From Spirillospora albida (GTDB taxonomy: Bacteria; Actinomycetota; Actinomycetes; Streptosporangiales; Streptosporangiaceae), in contig NZ_JOFJ01000024.1 of the NCBI RefSeq assembly GCF_000718255.1, positions 1 through 64,000 of the forward strand: a stretch of DNA of 64,000 nt. The letters run 5' to 3'. The translations under genes were made by a program, and so were the position numbers. The notes under the pieces were generated by a model, which saw only the letters and a program-made list of their open reading frames with translations, was not told the DNA's origin and made no database searches. Shown here in pieces: positions 50,997 to 59,565 of the stretch (position 1 is its first letter; every line of letters starts with the position of its first letter).

Positions 50997-52010
50997 CTAG
51001 TACTGCTCGGTCTCGGCGTAGCTCTGGTCGTCGTCGCTGTAGGCGTCGGCCGCCGCGCTCGGGTCGAACCCGGGCGGGGAGTCCTTCAGCGACAGGCCCA
51101 TGTCGTTGAGCTTCTGCTTGACCTCTTCGATCGACTTCGCGCCGAAGTTGCGGATGTCGAGCAGGTCCTGCTCGCTGCGGGCCACGAGCTCGCCCACGGA
51201 GTGGATGCCCTCGCGCTTCAGGCAGTTGTAGGAGCGGACCGTGAGGTTCAGCTCCTCGATCGGCAGAGCCAGGTCCGCGGCGAGCGCGGCGTCCGTCGGG
51301 GACGGGCCCATGTCGATGCCCTCGGCCTCGACGTTGAGCTCCCGGGCCAGGCCGAACAGCTCGACGAGGGTCTTGCCGGCGGACGCGACCGCGTCGCGCG
51401 GCAGCATCGAGTGCTTGGTCTCGACGTCCACGATCAGGCGGTCGAAGTCGGTGCGCTGCTCGACTCGGGTCGCCTCGACCTTGTACGTGACCTTCAGCAC
51501 CGGGGAGTAGATGGAGTCGATCGGGATCCGGCCGATCTCCTGCCCCGGCTGCTTGTTCTGGGCGGCGGAGACGTAGCCGCGGCCGCGCTCGACCGTCAGC
51601 TCCATCTCCAGCTTGGCCTTGTTGTTCAGCGTGGCGATGCGCAGGTCGGGGTTGTGGACCTCGACACCGGCCGGCGGCGCGATGTCGGCCGCCGTCACCT
51701 CGCCCGGGCCCTGCTTGCGCAGGTACATGACCACGGGCTCGTCGTGCTCGGACGAGACGACGAGCTCCTTGAGGTTCAAGATGACGTCGGTGACGTCCTC
51801 CTTGACCCCGGGCACGGTGGAGAACTCGTGCAGGACGCCCTCGATCCGGATGCTGGTGACGGCCGAACCGGGGATCGAGGAGAGCAGGGTACGACGCAGC
51901 GAGTTGCCGATCGTGTAGCCGAAGCCCGGCTCCAGCGGCTCGATGGTGAACCGGGACCGGTACTCGTCGACCTGCTCTTCGGTGAGAGTCGGACGCTGAG
52001 CGATGAGCAT
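50997..52010 (-). CDS. rpoA: RNA polymerase subunit alpha
   Basis: A 337-residue alpha subunit. The N-terminal domain (FTIEPLEPGFGYTIGNSLRRTLLSSIPG) dimerises and holds beta/beta'. The alpha-CTD (LTVRSYNCLKREGIHSVGELVARSEQDLLDIRNFG) contacts UP elements and activators. An acidic tail ends the protein. Confidence 0.98.
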   Translation of the reverse strand: MLIAQRPTLTEEQVDEYRSRFTIEPLEPGFGYTIGNSLRRTLLSSIPGSAVTSIRIEGVLHEFSTVPGVKEDVTDVILNLKELVVSSEHDEPVVMYLRKQGPGEVTAADIAPPAGVEVHNPDLRIATLNNKAKLEMELTVERGRGYVSAAQNKQPGQEIGRIPIDSIYSPVLKVTYKVEATRVEQRTDFDRLIVDVETKHSMLPRDAVASAGKTLVELFGLARELNVEAEGIDMGPSPTDAALAADLALPIEELNLTVRSYNCLKREGIHSVGELVARSEQDLLDIRNFGAKSIEEVKQKLNDMGLSLKDSPPGFDPSAAADAYSDDDQSYAETEQY

Positions 52011-52072
52011 GGTTTCGCCTTCTTCCCGCGGTGCCCGCTATTTGACGACCGCGTTCTGGAGTGTTCCCCGTC

Positions 52073-52113
52073 CCGCCGGGATCCCACGGGAAAGACCCGC
52101 GGAATCCCGGCGG
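52073..52113 (-). other. rpsD-rpoA intergenic hairpin
   Basis: CCGCCGGGAT / ATCCCGGCGG, a perfect 10-bp stem with a 21-nt loop, in the 115-nt spacer between rpsD and rpoA. Confidence 0.5.
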
Positions 52114-52125
52114 ACGGGACGAGCC

Positions 52126-52752
52126 CTACTTGGAGTAGAGCTCGACGATCAGCTGCTCCTGGACGGGAGCGTCGATCTGCTGCCGGACCGGCAGGGAGTG
52201 CACGAGGATCCGCATGCGGTCCGCGTCCAGCCCCAGCCACGCCGGGACCGGGCGCTCGCCGGCCTCGGCCTTGGCGACCTGGAACGGCGTCATCTCGAGC
52301 GACTTGCTCTTGACGTCGATGATGTCGGCCTCGCTCACCAGGAACGACGGGATGTCGACCTTCTTGCCGTTGACCCGGATGTGGCCGTGGCGGATGAGCT
52401 GGCGGGCCATGTCGCGGGACTTCGAGAAGCCCGCGCGGTAGACCACGTTGTCGAGCCGGCGCTCCAGCAGCGTGAGCAGGTTGTCACCCGTCTTGCCCTG
52501 CTGGCGGTTCGCCTCGACGTAGTAGTTGCTGAACTGGCGCTCCAGAATGCCGTAGATGCGCTTGGCCTTCTGCTTCTCGCGCAGCTGGAGGAGGTACTCG
52601 GTCTCCTTCGGCCGACCGCGACCGTGCTCACCCGGCGGGTAGGGACGGATCTCGATCGGGCACTTCGGGCCCTCGCACTTGCTGCCCTTGAGGAACAGCT
52701 TCATCTTCTCGCGGCGGCAGAGCTTGCAGTCCGCACCGGTGTAACGAGCCAT
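52126..52752 (-). CDS. rpsD: 30S ribosomal protein S4
   Basis: A 208-residue S4 with a zinc-binding N-terminus (C9, C12, C26, C31), then KQKAKRIYGILERQF and the S4 RNA-binding domain LERRLDNVVYRAGF...IRHGHIRVNGKKVDIPSF. The C+ form is the zinc-dependent version. S4 also represses the alpha operon in E. coli. Confidence 0.97.
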   Translation of the reverse strand: MARYTGADCKLCRREKMKLFLKGSKCEGPKCPIEIRPYPPGEHGRGRPKETEYLLQLREKQKAKRIYGILERQFSNYYVEANRQQGKTGDNLLTLLERRLDNVVYRAGFSKSRDMARQLIRHGHIRVNGKKVDIPSFLVSEADIIDVKSKSLEMTPFQVAKAEAGERPVPAWLGLDADRMRILVHSLPVRQQIDAPVQEQLIVELYSK

Positions 52753-52772
52753 TGTTCTGTGATCTCCCCTGC

Positions 52773-53174
52773 TCAGACGCGCCGGCGCTTCGGCGGACGG
52801 CAGCCGTTGTGCGGGACGGGCGTGACGTCCTGGATCGAGCCCACCTCGAGGCCGGTCGCCTGCAGCGAGCGGATGGCGGTCTCGCGGCCCGAGCCCGGGC
52901 CCTTCACGAAGACGTCGACCTTGCGCATGCCGTGTTCCATCGCGCGCCGGGCGGCGGCCTCGGCGGCCTGCTGCGCGGCGAACGGGGTCGACTTGCGCGA
53001 GCCCTTGAAGCCCACGTGGCCCGAGGAGGCCCAGGAGATCACGTTGCCGTTGGGGTCGGTGATCGAGACGATCGTGTTGTTGAACGTGCTCTTGATGTGG
53101 GCGTGCCCGTGAGCGACGTTCTTCTTTTCCTTGCGGCGCACCTTTTTGGCGCCGACACGGCTCTTAGGAGGCAT
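52773..53174 (-). CDS. rpsK: 30S ribosomal protein S11
   Basis: A 133-residue S11: HIKSTFNNTIVSITDPNGNVISWASSG, GPGSGRETAIRSLQ and the basic end DVTPVPHNGCRPPKRRRV. 20 bp before rpsD. Confidence 0.97.
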   Translation of the reverse strand: MPPKSRVGAKKVRRKEKKNVAHGHAHIKSTFNNTIVSITDPNGNVISWASSGHVGFKGSRKSTPFAAQQAAEAAARRAMEHGMRKVDVFVKGPGSGRETAIRSLQATGLEVGSIQDVTPVPHNGCRPPKRRRV

Positions 53175-53222
53175 CTGCTCTCTCTATCTTCGAGGTCATC
53201 GATCCGGAGGACCGACTCCGGA

Positions 53223-53603
53223 CTACTTCTTGCCGGCCTTCTTCTTGCCGGCCACGGTCTTCTTCTTGCCCTTGCGGGTGCGCGCGTTGGTCTGGGTGCG
53301 CTGACCGTGGACGGGGAGCCCGCGGCGGTGCCGGATGCCCTGGTAGCAACCGATCTCGATCTTGCGGCGGATGTCCGCCTGGATCTCGCGGCGCAGGTCA
53401 CCCTCGATCTTGTAGTTCGCCTCGATCCAGTCGCGCAGCTTGACCAGCTCGTCATCGCCGAGCTGGTGGACCCGCAGGTCCCCGCTGATGCCGGTGCCCG
53501 CGAGGGTCTCCAGCGCGCGCGTCCGGCCGATGCCGAAGACGTAGGTGAGAGCGACCTCGAGGCGCTTGTCGCGCGGGAGGTCGACGCCGAGAAGGCGTGC
53601 CAT
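53223..53603 (-). CDS. rpsM: 30S ribosomal protein S13
   Basis: A 126-residue S13: MARLLGVDLPRDKRLEVALTYVFGIGRTRA, QGIRHRRGLPVHGQRTQTNARTRKG and a Lys-rich tail. ATG53603; the upstream extension is rejected. It is preceded by a 191-nt spacer with a large hairpin. Confidence 0.97.
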   Translation of the reverse strand: MARLLGVDLPRDKRLEVALTYVFGIGRTRALETLAGTGISGDLRVHQLGDDELVKLRDWIEANYKIEGDLRREIQADIRRKIEIGCYQGIRHRRGLPVHGQRTQTNARTRKGKKKTVAGKKKAGKK

Positions 53604-53702
53604 GTGGGCAGTTCCCTTCATGTCGCGGAGGTATGGACACATCGCGTCCGCACACACCCTGCCCGGGTGGCGGCCTCGGCCTCCTGCGTTCCGAGGGTGG
53701 TC

Positions 53703-53764
53703 CCTTCACACAGCGGTGCCGTACGTCCCCGGGATCCGGGAAACGTACGGCGACCGTGTGAAGG
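53703..53764 (-). other. Large three-helix hairpin in the rpsM leader
   Basis: Three nested perfect stems: CCTTCACAC/GTGTGAAGG (53703-53711, 53756-53764), GCCGTACGT/ACGTACGGC (53718-53726, 53743-53751) and CCCGG/CCGGG (53728-53732, 53736-53740). It lies between rpmJ and rpsM, the position of the S4-controlled leader in the E. coli alpha operon. Confidence 0.65.
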
Positions 53765-53794
53765 CTGCGATGCGCTTGCCTGGTAGGGCCGGAA

Positions 53795-53908
53795 TCAGCC
53801 CTGACGCTGCTTGTGGCGCGGGTCGGAGCAGATCACCATGACCCGGCCGTGCCGGCGGATGACGCGGCACTTGTTGCAGATCTTCTTGACGCTCGGCTTG
53901 ACCTTCAC
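53795..53908 (-). CDS. rpmJ: 50S ribosomal protein L36
   Basis: A 37-residue L36: VKVKPSVKKICNKCRVIRRH then ICSDPRHKQRQG. The zinc ligands C11, C14, C27 and H32 are complete. GTG53908 follows AGGAG. Too short for most gene callers in this GC content but certain by sequence and by position between infA and rpsM. Confidence 0.97.
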   Translation of the reverse strand: MKVKPSVKKICNKCRVIRRHGRVMVICSDPRHKQRQG

Positions 53909-53974
53909 TGGGTCTCCTAAGGATCAGGGTCACCCCTGCGCCGCCACGCACAGGGAAGGCAACCCCAGTGGGAT

Positions 53975-54196
53975 TTACTTGTAGCGGTAGACGATGCGAC
54001 CGCGCGTGAGGTCGTAGGGACTCAGCTCCACAACGACGCGGTCGTCCGGCAGGATCCGGATGTAGTGCATCCTCATCTTGCCGCTGATGTGGGCGAGCAC
54101 CTTGTGCCCGTTGTCGAGTTCGACCCGGAACATGGCGTTCGGGAGGGACTCGATGACGGTGCCCTCGATCTCGATGGCCCCTTCTTTCTTGGGCAT
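53975..54196 (-). CDS. infA: Translation initiation factor IF-1
   Basis: A 73-residue OB-fold protein: EGTVIESLPNAMFRVELDNGHKVLAHISGKMRMHYIRILPDDRVVVELSPYDL. It binds the 30S A site during initiation. First gene of the alpha-type operon here; GGAGG precedes ATG54196. Confidence 0.98.
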   Translation of the reverse strand: MPKKEGAIEIEGTVIESLPNAMFRVELDNGHKVLAHISGKMRMHYIRILPDDRVVVELSPYDLTRGRIVYRYK

Positions 54197-54509
54197 GTCC
54201 TCCGCGCTTCGCTATCGACTCACTGGACGAACGGCCCGGCGCTCCCGAAGGAGACACGGCCGCACCCACGTCACGGCGCGATAGCGCTGAGCACAGGGAT
54301 TCAGGCGGCCGACAACGGACCGACACAGGAGTGTACGCCACCCGGCCACCGAATGCGAAATTGTCGCACGATACGGCTGCGGAGACTGCTCCCGACACAA
54401 GCATACCCCGGCGCTCCGTTGTACCTTTCAGTATGAAGCCGGATGCGGGGCCGGCGACGCGGGCGGTCCGACAGCCCGCCGGGAGTGCGGAATTCGAGGG
54501 AGGGTCGGC
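54197..54509. other. 313-bp divergent region infA / HTH-like gene
   Basis: Two promoter candidates. On the minus strand TTCGCA-N18-TACACT (TACACT at 54330-54335) for the infA operon. On the plus strand a TACCTT at 54424-54429 for the gene at 54510. No gene is supported inside. Confidence 0.45.
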
Positions 54510-55067
54510 ATGCCGGGCTACGATTTCGCGCTGATCCTCAGCCGCCCCTACTACGAGGACGAACTCGACCCCCTGTTCGACCGGACCCACGGAGCGGTCA
54601 CCGTTTCGATCATCGGCGAGGCGCAACACGCCGAACGCACCGGCAGCGCGACATGTTCCTGGGAGGGCCGCACCCTCGCCGCCGCGATCATGGAGATCGT
54701 CGAGCACGTCGAGGCCAGCGCCCCCGGCCTGCACGTCCTCCAGGTCGAGGCCGATCCGCTGATGACGATCCGCGACATCGCCGAGCGCGTCGGCCGCTCG
54801 TTCGACTCCGTCCGCCTCGCCATCACCGGCGCCCGCGGCCCGGGCGGCTTCCCCGCGTCCGAGATGTCCACCGCCGGGCACCGCCTGTGGCGCTGGTCGA
54901 AGGTGGCCGCCTGGTACGGCCTTGACGACCCGCAGCTCGTCGAGGCCAAGCCGACCGTCCAGGCGATCAACGGCTGGCTGGCCCTGCGCGGCGTGGTCCC
55001 CGACGTGGCCCCCGCCGCCGCCGATGTGACCTCCGCCCTGTCCCTCGTGATCCCCCACGTCGCCTGA
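54510..55067 (+). CDS. Hypothetical protein with HTH-like segment
   Basis: A 185-residue soluble protein. Residues about 90-135 (MTIRDIAERVGRSFDSVRLAITGARGPGGFP...STAGHRLWRWSKVAAWYGL) look like an AlpA/MerR-like helix-turn-helix with an aromatic wing. The N-terminal 80 residues are an alpha/beta sensor-like region (DFALILSRPYYEDELDPLF, ATCSWEGRTLAAAI). Could be a DNA-binding regulator; no family recognised with certainty. GAGGGAGG before the ATG. Confidence 0.75.
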   Translation: MPGYDFALILSRPYYEDELDPLFDRTHGAVTVSIIGEAQHAERTGSATCSWEGRTLAAAIMEIVEHVEASAPGLHVLQVEADPLMTIRDIAERVGRSFDSVRLAITGARGPGGFPASEMSTAGHRLWRWSKVAAWYGLDDPQLVEAKPTVQAINGWLALRGVVPDVAPAAADVTSALSLVIPHVA

Positions 55068-55223
55068 CGCGATAGAACGTCTCAGATCAGGACGAGTCGA
55101 CAGTTCGGCGGTCCGGCGCGAAGATCGTCTCTGCGCCCGGACCCGCGGGCGGCGTCGACGGCGACCCCGGGATGCCCCGACGCGCGGGTCCGTGATGTGC
55201 TTGAGCAAGGGGGAAAGAGATCA

Positions 55224-56039
55224 ATGGCGATCATCGCGCAGCTGAGCGATATCCACCTCGCGGCCGGACGCGACGGTGAGGTGGACGACGCGTCCGGCCC
55301 GGTGAGGGCGCTCCGCGCCGCCGTGTCGAGCCTGCTGTCGCTGCCCGCGCGGCCGGACGCGGTGGTGCTCACCGGCGACCTCGCCGACGGGGGCCTGCCC
55401 GCGGAGTACGCGCGGCTGCACGCCCTGCTGTCCCCGCTGCCGATGGCGGTCTACCCGATGGCCGGCAACCACGACGACAGGGACGCGCTCCGGGCCGCGT
55501 TCAACGACGAGCCCGCGGTGCGGGAGAGCGGGATCGAGCCGCAGGCGCCGCTCCAGTACGCCGTGGACGTGGCGGGCGTCCGGCTGGTCTGCTGCGACAC
55601 CACCGTCGAGGGCCGGCCGCACGGGCACATGGGCGAGGAGCGGCTGGCCTGGCTGGACGCGACCCTCTCCAACGCCCCCGGGATGCCCACGATCGTCGCC
55701 ACGCACCACCCGCCGTTCCCCATCGGGATCCGGTTCATCGACGACATGCGGTTCATCGACCCCACCGGGTTCACCGCGGTCCTCGCACAGCACCCGCAGG
55801 TCGTCCGGGTGATCTCGGGCCATGTGCACCGGGCCGCGGTCGGATCGCTCGGCGGGACGGTCGGCACCACGTGCCCCAGCACGTACCGGCAGCTGTTCCT
55901 CGACCTGACGCGCCCGGGACGCGCCGCCGTCACCGGGGAGCCCGCGGGGTTCGCCGTGCACCTCGTCACCACGGAGGGCGCGGCCACCACCCACTTCATC
56001 CCGACCGGGAACTACCGGCCCCTCATGGACGTGGAATAG
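55224..56039 (+). CDS. Calcineurin-like metallophosphoesterase (CpdA-like)
   Basis: A 271-residue phosphodiesterase of the class III cyclic nucleotide PDE type. Metal ligands: DIH near the start, GDLADGG, GNHDDRD, THHPPFP and GHVHRA, in order and complete. cAMP is a possible substrate. ATG55224 has GGGGGAAAGAG upstream. Convergent with the DUF1707 gene (3-bp gap). Confidence 0.88.
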   Translation: MAIIAQLSDIHLAAGRDGEVDDASGPVRALRAAVSSLLSLPARPDAVVLTGDLADGGLPAEYARLHALLSPLPMAVYPMAGNHDDRDALRAAFNDEPAVRESGIEPQAPLQYAVDVAGVRLVCCDTTVEGRPHGHMGEERLAWLDATLSNAPGMPTIVATHHPPFPIGIRFIDDMRFIDPTGFTAVLAQHPQVVRVISGHVHRAAVGSLGGTVGTTCPSTYRQLFLDLTRPGRAAVTGEPAGFAVHLVTTEGAATTHFIPTGNYRPLMDVE

Positions 56040-56042
56040 CGC

Positions 56043-56483
56043 TCAGTCGCGGCGGCGCGGGCCGAGGACCGTTCCGACGGCCAGGACCGCGCCCCACGGC
56101 CCCGCCACCCACAGCCACCACGGGTACAGCCCGCCGCCGGTGACGGCGACGATCGCCCAGATCGTGAAGCAGATCGCGCTGACCGTCGCCCAGGACGCCC
56201 ACGCGGCCCGCGCGCCGGCCCGGGTCAACTCCCCCGCCGACCGGACGGCCGGCGGCCCCGGCTTCGGCTGGGACGCCGGGACGGGCAGCTGGTACAGGTC
56301 CTCTTCGGGCAGGTCGGCGGTGACGCGCTGGAGGTCGCCGAGGGTCTTCGCCGCGTAGACGGCCTCCAGCCGCTCGTCGAGCTCGTCGATCGAGATCCGG
56401 CCCTCGCCGCAGTGCTCGCGCAGCGCGGACGCGACGCGGTCGCGGTCGGCGTCCGACGCCCGGAGATCGGGATTCGGCGGCAT
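56043..56483 (-). CDS. DUF1707 membrane protein
   Basis: A 146-residue protein. The N-terminal DUF1707 domain (LRASDADRDRVASALREHCGEGRISIDELDERLEAVYAAKTLGDLQRVTADLP) is followed by two transmembrane helices. DUF1707 has no confirmed function; the domain may bind protein partners. GGAGGG precedes ATG56483. 16 bp downstream of map. Confidence 0.88.
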   Translation of the reverse strand: MPPNPDLRASDADRDRVASALREHCGEGRISIDELDERLEAVYAAKTLGDLQRVTADLPEEDLYQLPVPASQPKPGPPAVRSAGELTRAGARAAWASWATVSAICFTIWAIVAVTGGGLYPWWLWVAGPWGAVLAVGTVLGPRRRD

Positions 56484-56499
56484 GTGCGCCCTCCGCTCG

Positions 56500-57321
56500 C
56501 TAGGACTTGCGCTCGCCGTCCGGCTCGGCGAACCACTCCCGGCCCTCGTCGAGGGCCGTGAGCACCCGGGGCCCGTCCTCGGTGACGGCGAAGGTGTGCT
56601 CGAAGTGCGCCGAGTGGCGGCCGTCAGTGGTGACAACGGTCCAGCCGTCGTCGAGTTCCAGGCTGTCCTTCGTGCCGAGGTTCACCATCGGCTCGACCGC
56701 GAAGCACATCCCGGGCACCAGGACCGGGCCGTGGCCCGGCTCGCCGTGGTTAGGGATCAACGGGTCCATGTGCATCTCCGTGCCGATGCCGTGCCCGCCG
56801 TAGCCCTCCACGATGCCGTACGGGCCCTGAGAGCGCACGTAGGACTCGATCGCGTGCGACATGTCGGTGAGCCTGGCCCCGGCCCGTCCGGCCGCGAGAC
56901 CGCGCCACAGGGCCGCCTCGGTCACGTCCAGGAGCCGCTGGAGCTCCGGGGTGATCTCCCCGACCGGCACGGTCACCGCGGCGTCGCCGTGCCAGCCCTC
57001 GACGATCGCGCCGCAGTCGATCGAGATGACGTCGCCGTCCCGCAGCCGCTTGTCCGGCCGCGGAATGCCGTGGACGATCTCCTCGTTGACGGACGCGCAG
57101 ATCGTCCCGGTGAAACCGTGATAGCCCAGGAAGGACGGGACGCCGCCGTTGTCGCGGATGTGCGCCTCGGCGATCGCGTCGAGCTCCAGCGTGCTGATGC
57201 CGGGCTTCACCGCGTCCCGCAGCACCTGCAGGGTCCGGCCGACCAGCAGCCCGGCAGCCCGCATCAGCTCGACCTGCTCGGCCGTCTTCACCTGGATCGC
57301 GGGTCTGCGCCGCTTGAACAT
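56500..57321 (-). CDS. map: Methionine aminopeptidase, type I
   Basis: A 273-residue dimetal enzyme removing N-terminal Met. SVNEEIVHGIP, SIDCGAIVEGWHGDAAVTVPVG (Asp ligands), GGHGIGTEMHMDPLIPNH (His), CFAVEPMV and SAHFEHTF (Glu ligands) are all present. Follows adk by 88 bp. Confidence 0.96.
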   Translation of the reverse strand: MFKRRRPAIQVKTAEQVELMRAAGLLVGRTLQVLRDAVKPGISTLELDAIAEAHIRDNGGVPSFLGYHGFTGTICASVNEEIVHGIPRPDKRLRDGDVISIDCGAIVEGWHGDAAVTVPVGEITPELQRLLDVTEAALWRGLAAGRAGARLTDMSHAIESYVRSQGPYGIVEGYGGHGIGTEMHMDPLIPNHGEPGHGPVLVPGMCFAVEPMVNLGTKDSLELDDGWTVVTTDGRHSAHFEHTFAVTEDGPRVLTALDEGREWFAEPDGERKS

Positions 57322-57409
57322 CTCTCCCCCTGGAAGGCTCCGCCGGAGCCGCCGTCCACCCGGCCCCGGCCGGTGGGCGCGGGGCCGCCGTCGCGCCCCC
57401 GCGCCGCCG

Positions 57410-58060
57410 TCACTTCTCCAGCGGGCGCAGCGCCGACAGGGCGCGCTTCGTCACCTCTTCGACGGGCCCGGTCGCGTCGATGCCGACCAGAATGCCCTCG
57501 TCCGCATAGAACTGCACCAGCGGGGCGGTCTGTTCCCCATAGACCTCGAGGCGCCGCCGGACGACGTCCTCCTTGTCGTCGTCGCGCTGGAACAGGTGCC
57601 CGCCGCAGTCGTCGCAGATGTCGTCCTTCTTGTCGTCGAAGTCGACGTGCCAGATGCGGCCGCACTTCTTGCAGGTGCGCCGGCCGGACAGCCGCCGGAC
57701 GACCTCGTCCTCGTCGACCACGAGCTCGAGCACCATGTCGAGCCCGAGGGACCACTCGGTGAGGATCTTCTTGAGCGTCTCCGCCTGGGGAACGTTGCGC
57801 GGGAAGCCGTCGAGCAGGAAGCCGTCCTGCGCGTCGTCCTCGCCGAGCCGGTCGCGCACCATCGCGATCGTGACCTCGTCGGGGACGAGCTCGCCGCGGT
57901 CCATGTACTGCTTGGCCAGCCGGCCGAGCTCGGTGCCGCCGCTCACGTTGGCGCGGAAGATGTCACCTGTCGAGATCTTCGGGATGGACAGATGCGATGC
58001 GATGAACTGGGCCTGCGTCCCCTTGCCCGCTCCAGGGGGGCCCACCAGCACGATACGCAC
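57410..58060 (-). CDS. adk: Adenylate kinase
   Basis: A 216-residue kinase (2 ADP to ATP + AMP). P-loop GPPGAGKGTQ at 7-16, DGFPRNVPQA and a zinc-type LID (CKKCGRIWH...DICDDCGG). GTG58060 shares one base with the secY TAG (TAGTG). Confidence 0.97.
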   Translation of the reverse strand: MRIVLVGPPGAGKGTQAQFIASHLSIPKISTGDIFRANVSGGTELGRLAKQYMDRGELVPDEVTIAMVRDRLGEDDAQDGFLLDGFPRNVPQAETLKKILTEWSLGLDMVLELVVDEDEVVRRLSGRRTCKKCGRIWHVDFDDKKDDICDDCGGHLFQRDDDKEDVVRRRLEVYGEQTAPLVQFYADEGILVGIDATGPVEEVTKRALSALRPLEK

Positions 58061-59358
58061 TACCGGAGGAAGCCCTCGTAGTTGCGCTGCTGCAGCTGAC
58101 TCTCGATCTGCTTCACGGTATCCAGTCCGACGCCGACGACGATGAGGATGCTCGCGCCGCCGAAGGGGAACTCCTGGGTCGCCTTCAGGAGTGCGAAGGC
58201 CACCATGGGAACGAGGGACACGAGCCCCAGGTAGAGCGCACCGGGTGTGGTGATCCGGGTCAGCACGTAGTCGAGGTATTCGGCGGTCGGCCGCCCCGGA
58301 CGGATACCTGGGATGAAACCACCATACTTCTTCATGTTGTCGGCGACTTCAGTGGGGTTGAAGGTGATCGCCACATAGAAGTACGTGAAGAAGATGATCA
58401 GGACGAAGTAGATCCCCATGTGCCAGGCGTTGTCCTGCTGGAGATACGGCTGGACCTTCTGCAGCCACTTGGTGTTCGGCCACAGCTGGGTCGCGAGCAC
58501 CGGCAGGTACAGCAGCGAGGACGCGAAGATGATCGGGATGATGCCGGCCTGGTTGACCTTCAGCGGGATGTACGTCGAGGTCCCGCCGTACATGCGGCGT
58601 CCGACCATCCGCTTGGCGTACTGGACGGGGATGCGCCGCTGCGCCTGCTCGACGAACACGACACCGGCCATGATCGCCAGACCCACGAGGATCACGAGCG
58701 CGAACACGAACCCGTTCTTCGTCTTGTAGATGCTCCAGAACTGGGCCGGGAACACCGCGACGACCTGGGTGAAGATCAGGATGGACATGCCGTTGCCGAC
58801 GCCGCGGTCGGTGACCAGCTCGCCCAGCCACATGATGACCGTGGTGCCCGCCACCATCGTGATGACCATCACGATGATCGGGAACAGGCCCTTCTCGTAC
58901 AGGACCTCGTCCCCGCCCGACACGCCCTGGAAGAGCTGCCCGGTGCTGGCCATGGCCACGATGCCGGTCGCCTGCAGGATCGCCAGCCCGACGGTCAGGT
59001 AGCGGGTGTACTGGGTGATCTTCGTCGTGCCGGACTGGCCCTCCTTCTTGAGGGCCTCCAGCCGCGGGATCACCACCGTCAGCAGCTGCAGGATGATACT
59101 GGCCGTGATGTACGGCATGATGCCGAGCGCGAAGATCGACAGCTTCAGCAGCGCGCCGCCGCTGAAGAGGTCGACGAGCCCGTAGAGCTGGTTGCTCTCC
59201 TTGGCCGCGTCGGCGGTGTCCTTCAGCACCTTCACGTTCACGTTCGGGGTCGGGAACACCGAACCGAGCCGGAACACCAAGATGATGAACAGCGTGAACA
59301 ACAGCTTTTTACGCAGGTCAGGCGTACGGAAAGCCCGAGCGAACGCGGTCAGCACCAT
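58060..59358 (-). CDS. secY: Preprotein translocase subunit SecY
   Basis: A 432-residue, ten-helix channel subunit of SecYEG. LGIMPYITASIILQLL is the plug/TM2 signature; GMSILIF, TAEYLDYVLTRIT and FPFGGASILIVVGVGLDTVKQIESQLQQRNYEGFLR are family blocks. In the ribosomal operon as usual. Confidence 0.98.
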   Translation of the reverse strand: MVLTAFARAFRTPDLRKKLLFTLFIILVFRLGSVFPTPNVNVKVLKDTADAAKESNQLYGLVDLFSGGALLKLSIFALGIMPYITASIILQLLTVVIPRLEALKKEGQSGTTKITQYTRYLTVGLAILQATGIVAMASTGQLFQGVSGGDEVLYEKGLFPIIVMVITMVAGTTVIMWLGELVTDRGVGNGMSILIFTQVVAVFPAQFWSIYKTKNGFVFALVILVGLAIMAGVVFVEQAQRRIPVQYAKRMVGRRMYGGTSTYIPLKVNQAGIIPIIFASSLLYLPVLATQLWPNTKWLQKVQPYLQQDNAWHMGIYFVLIIFFTYFYVAITFNPTEVADNMKKYGGFIPGIRPGRPTAEYLDYVLTRITTPGALYLGLVSLVPMVAFALLKATQEFPFGGASILIVVGVGLDTVKQIESQLQQRNYEGFLR

Positions 59359-59485
59359 TCCTCCTGCGCGACTGGCGAATACATGGCAGCCGAGGGGCCG
59401 GTTACAGATCCAAGAGAGCCGGCGAGACGAACCGTGGGCAATCTCACGGTCACGCCCGCCGGTGTGACTCTAACAGCAGATGACA

Positions 59486-59549
59486 CCGGGGCCGCGCCAC
59501 CGAGCACGGGGACCTCCCGGCCCCCGGCGCGCGGTGAACACGGCCCCGG
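59486..59549 (-). other. rplO-secY intergenic long hairpin
   Basis: CCGGGGCCG (59486-59494) and CGGCCCCGG (59541-59549) form a 9-bp stem enclosing further GC-rich pairing, in the 207-nt spacer between rplO and secY. A smaller ACCGTG/CACGGT pair lies nearer secY. It may separate ribosomal from Sec expression; inference. Confidence 0.5.
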
Positions 59550-59565
59550 CATCGAGATGTACTAC

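Noticed and set aside
54433..54534. 33-codon ORF before the HTH-like gene
   Set aside because: Overlaps the ribosome-binding site and start of 54510; no supporting signal.
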